Below are positions 62,821-64,000 of a stretch of 64,000 nucleotides of DNA, one piece after another. Below the pieces are notes generated by a model. That model had not been told where the DNA came from and searched no databases. It was given only the letters and a program-made list of their open reading frames with translations. The stretch's first letter is position 1. Every line of letters begins with the position of its first letter. The stretch lies in contig NZ_LVEM01000007.1 of the NCBI RefSeq assembly GCF_001641335.1, positions 124,001-188,000 of the forward strand. Reading direction: 5' to 3'. Made by a program: the position numbers and the translations under genes. This stretch comes from Bradyrhizobium stylosanthis (lineage in GTDB: Bacteria; Pseudomonadota; Alphaproteobacteria; Rhizobiales; Xanthobacteraceae).

Positions 62821-64000
62821 TTATATTCCCGGAAGCACCAGCTCGGCCCGCAAGCCGCCGATCGGCGCGCCGCCGAGGGAGAGGTTGCCGCCATAGAGGG
62901 CGGCAAGGTCGGTCACGATGGACAGGCCGAGCCCCGAGCCGGGCTTGGATTCGTCGAGCCGCTGGCCGCGCCGGGAGACCTGGGCCCGTTCCGCCTCCGA
63001 CAGGCCACGGCCGTCGTCGTCGACGATGATCCGCAGCCGCGGTCCGGCGCCGGCCTGCTGCGGGGCCTCGACCAGGACCTCGATGAAGACGCGGGAGGCC
63101 GCCCATTTGCAGGCATTGTCGACGAGATTGCCGACCATCTCCTCGAGGTCCTGCCGCTCGCCGCGGAATTTGGCCGACGGATCGGCCGTGGCCTCGACGA
63201 CGATGCCGCGGTCGCGGTGGATCTTCTCCATGGTCCGCCGCAGCGCCTCGATCGCAGGCGCGACCTCCGTCACGGTGGCGACAACCGAGACGCGCGCCGC
63301 GATCCGCGCGCGCTCCAGATGATGGGCGACCTGGTCGCGCATCACGTCCGCCTGCTCCATCACCTTGGCCGCGAACGGCTCCGCGGCGTGGGCGCCGGCT
63401 TCGTTGACGATCACCGAGAGCGGCGTCTTGATCGCATGGGCGAGATTGCCGACATGGGTGCGCGCGCGCTCGACGATCTCGCGATTGGCTTCGATCAGCG
63501 CATTGGTCTCGCGGGCCAAAGGCGCGATCTCGACCGGGAATTCGCCCTCGAGCCGTTCCGCCCGCCCGGAGCGGATGTCGGCAATCGATTCCGAGATGCG
63601 CTTGAGCGGCGCGAGGCCGAAGCGGACCTGGAACACCGTGGTCAGCAGCAACACGATGCCGAGCGCGGTGAAGGTGCCGCCGAGGTAGTAGTCGAAGCTG
63701 CGCGTCTCGTCGAAGATCTCGGTGTCGTCGCCGGCGACGCTGACGAGATATTTGCCGTCGGCGCCGAGATCGACGGGCCGCTCCACCATGCGCAGGTTCT
63801 GCCCTTCGGGACCGTCGACATAACCGAGCCGGATGCCCGCGGCGGTGAGCTCGGCGCCCTGCTCTTCCAGCTTCGGAAGCTTCTTGTCCCAGAGCGAGCG
63901 CGAGGAGCGCACCTCCGGCTTTTCGGTGTCGGTGCGCGTGATCTGCCAGTACCAGCCGGACAGCGGCAGCTCGAACAGGGGCTCGCCAAGCGACTGGAAC
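62821..64000 (-). CDS. PhoQ-like sensor histidine kinase (N-terminus beyond the window)
   Basis: The reading frame is open to the right edge, where it encodes FQSLGEPLFELPLSGWYWQI, the periplasmic sensor domain of PhoQ-type kinases. Within the window, the C-terminal part shows a membrane helix (near GGTFTALGIVLLLTTVFQ), a HAMP region, the acceptor His in VGNLAHAIKTPLSVI, and an HATPase domain with NLVDNACKWA, DDDGRGLSEAE and GSGLGLSIV. Its response regulator would be expected just beyond the window edge. The start is not visible. Confidence 0.88.
   Translation of the reverse strand, partial: FQSLGEPLFELPLSGWYWQITRTDTEKPEVRSSRSLWDKKLPKLEEQGAELTAAGIRLGYVDGPEGQNLRMVERPVDLGADGKYLVSVAGDDTEIFDETRSFDYYLGGTFTALGIVLLLTTVFQVRFGLAPLKRISESIADIRSGRAERLEGEFPVEIAPLARETNALIEANREIVERARTHVGNLAHAIKTPLSVIVNEAGAHAAEPFAAKVMEQADVMRDQVAHHLERARIAARVSVVATVTEVAPAIEALRRTMEKIHRDRGIVVEATADPSAKFRGERQDLEEMVGNLVDNACKWAASRVFIEVLVEAPQQAGAGPRLRIIVDDDGRGLSEAERAQVSRRGQRLDESKPGSGLGLSIVTDLAALYGGNLSLGGAPIGGLRAELVLPGI

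Overview
The window looks like a chromosomal stretch of a Bradyrhizobium-type alphaproteobacterium. Evidence: high GC throughout; the cytochrome c maturation genes lie next to a Do-type protease, a two-component pair and glnE; oxalate and formate genes are typical of that group; and several intergenic palindromic repeats are of the kind I remember from Bradyrhizobium. I saw no rRNA, tRNA, CRISPR array, insertion sequence or prophage.

Region 1 (1-9.3 kb): a tripartite tricarboxylate transporter (tctC-tctB-tctA, running off the left edge) lies downstream of an IclR regulator. Next comes an ADP-forming acyl-CoA ligase, divergent from a GntR/FCD regulator that leads into oxc (oxalyl-CoA decarboxylase) and frc (formyl-CoA:oxalate CoA-transferase). 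Region 2 (9.6-25 kb) is a mixed accessory stretch: an MFS transporter, an eight-haem cytochrome with TPRs, an arylsulfatase divergent from an outer-membrane-type protein, a rearrangement scar, a tautomerase, a PhyH-like oxygenase, an acyl-CoA ligase, two small soluble proteins and a short Hsp70-like protein.

Region 3 (25-31 kb) returns to oxalate: a 45-residue small ORF, two OxlT-type antiporters, a CBS-domain protein, a PanE-family reductase and a fumarylacetoacetase-family protein. The small ORF, both antiporters and the CBS gene each have an upstream copy of the palindromic motif that occurs twice between the ligase and gntR. This suggests one GntR regulon split by region 2. The PanE-family protein may be an oxalyl-CoA reductase rather than a pantothenate enzyme.

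Region 4 (31-41 kb) holds small exported or membrane proteins, a coiled-coil protein with four internal repeats, a nitronate monooxygenase, a quinone oxidoreductase, an unusual CDF metal exporter with three tandem cytoplasmic domains, and a PAS histidine kinase. Region 5 (41-48 kb) is a LysR gene divergent from fdsGBA-fdhD-fdsD, the NAD-linked molybdenum formate dehydrogenase. It would oxidise the formate made by oxc/frc. Region 6 (48-61 kb, minus strand) is ccmIEFH, a chemoreceptor, degP, a response regulator, a histidine kinase and glnE. The right end has two hypothetical proteins and a histidine kinase cut by the window edge.

Taken together, oxalate would enter by OxlT in exchange for formate, be decarboxylated through the Oxc/Frc cycle, and the formate be oxidised to CO2 and NADH. 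A reductive branch to glyoxylate may supply carbon.
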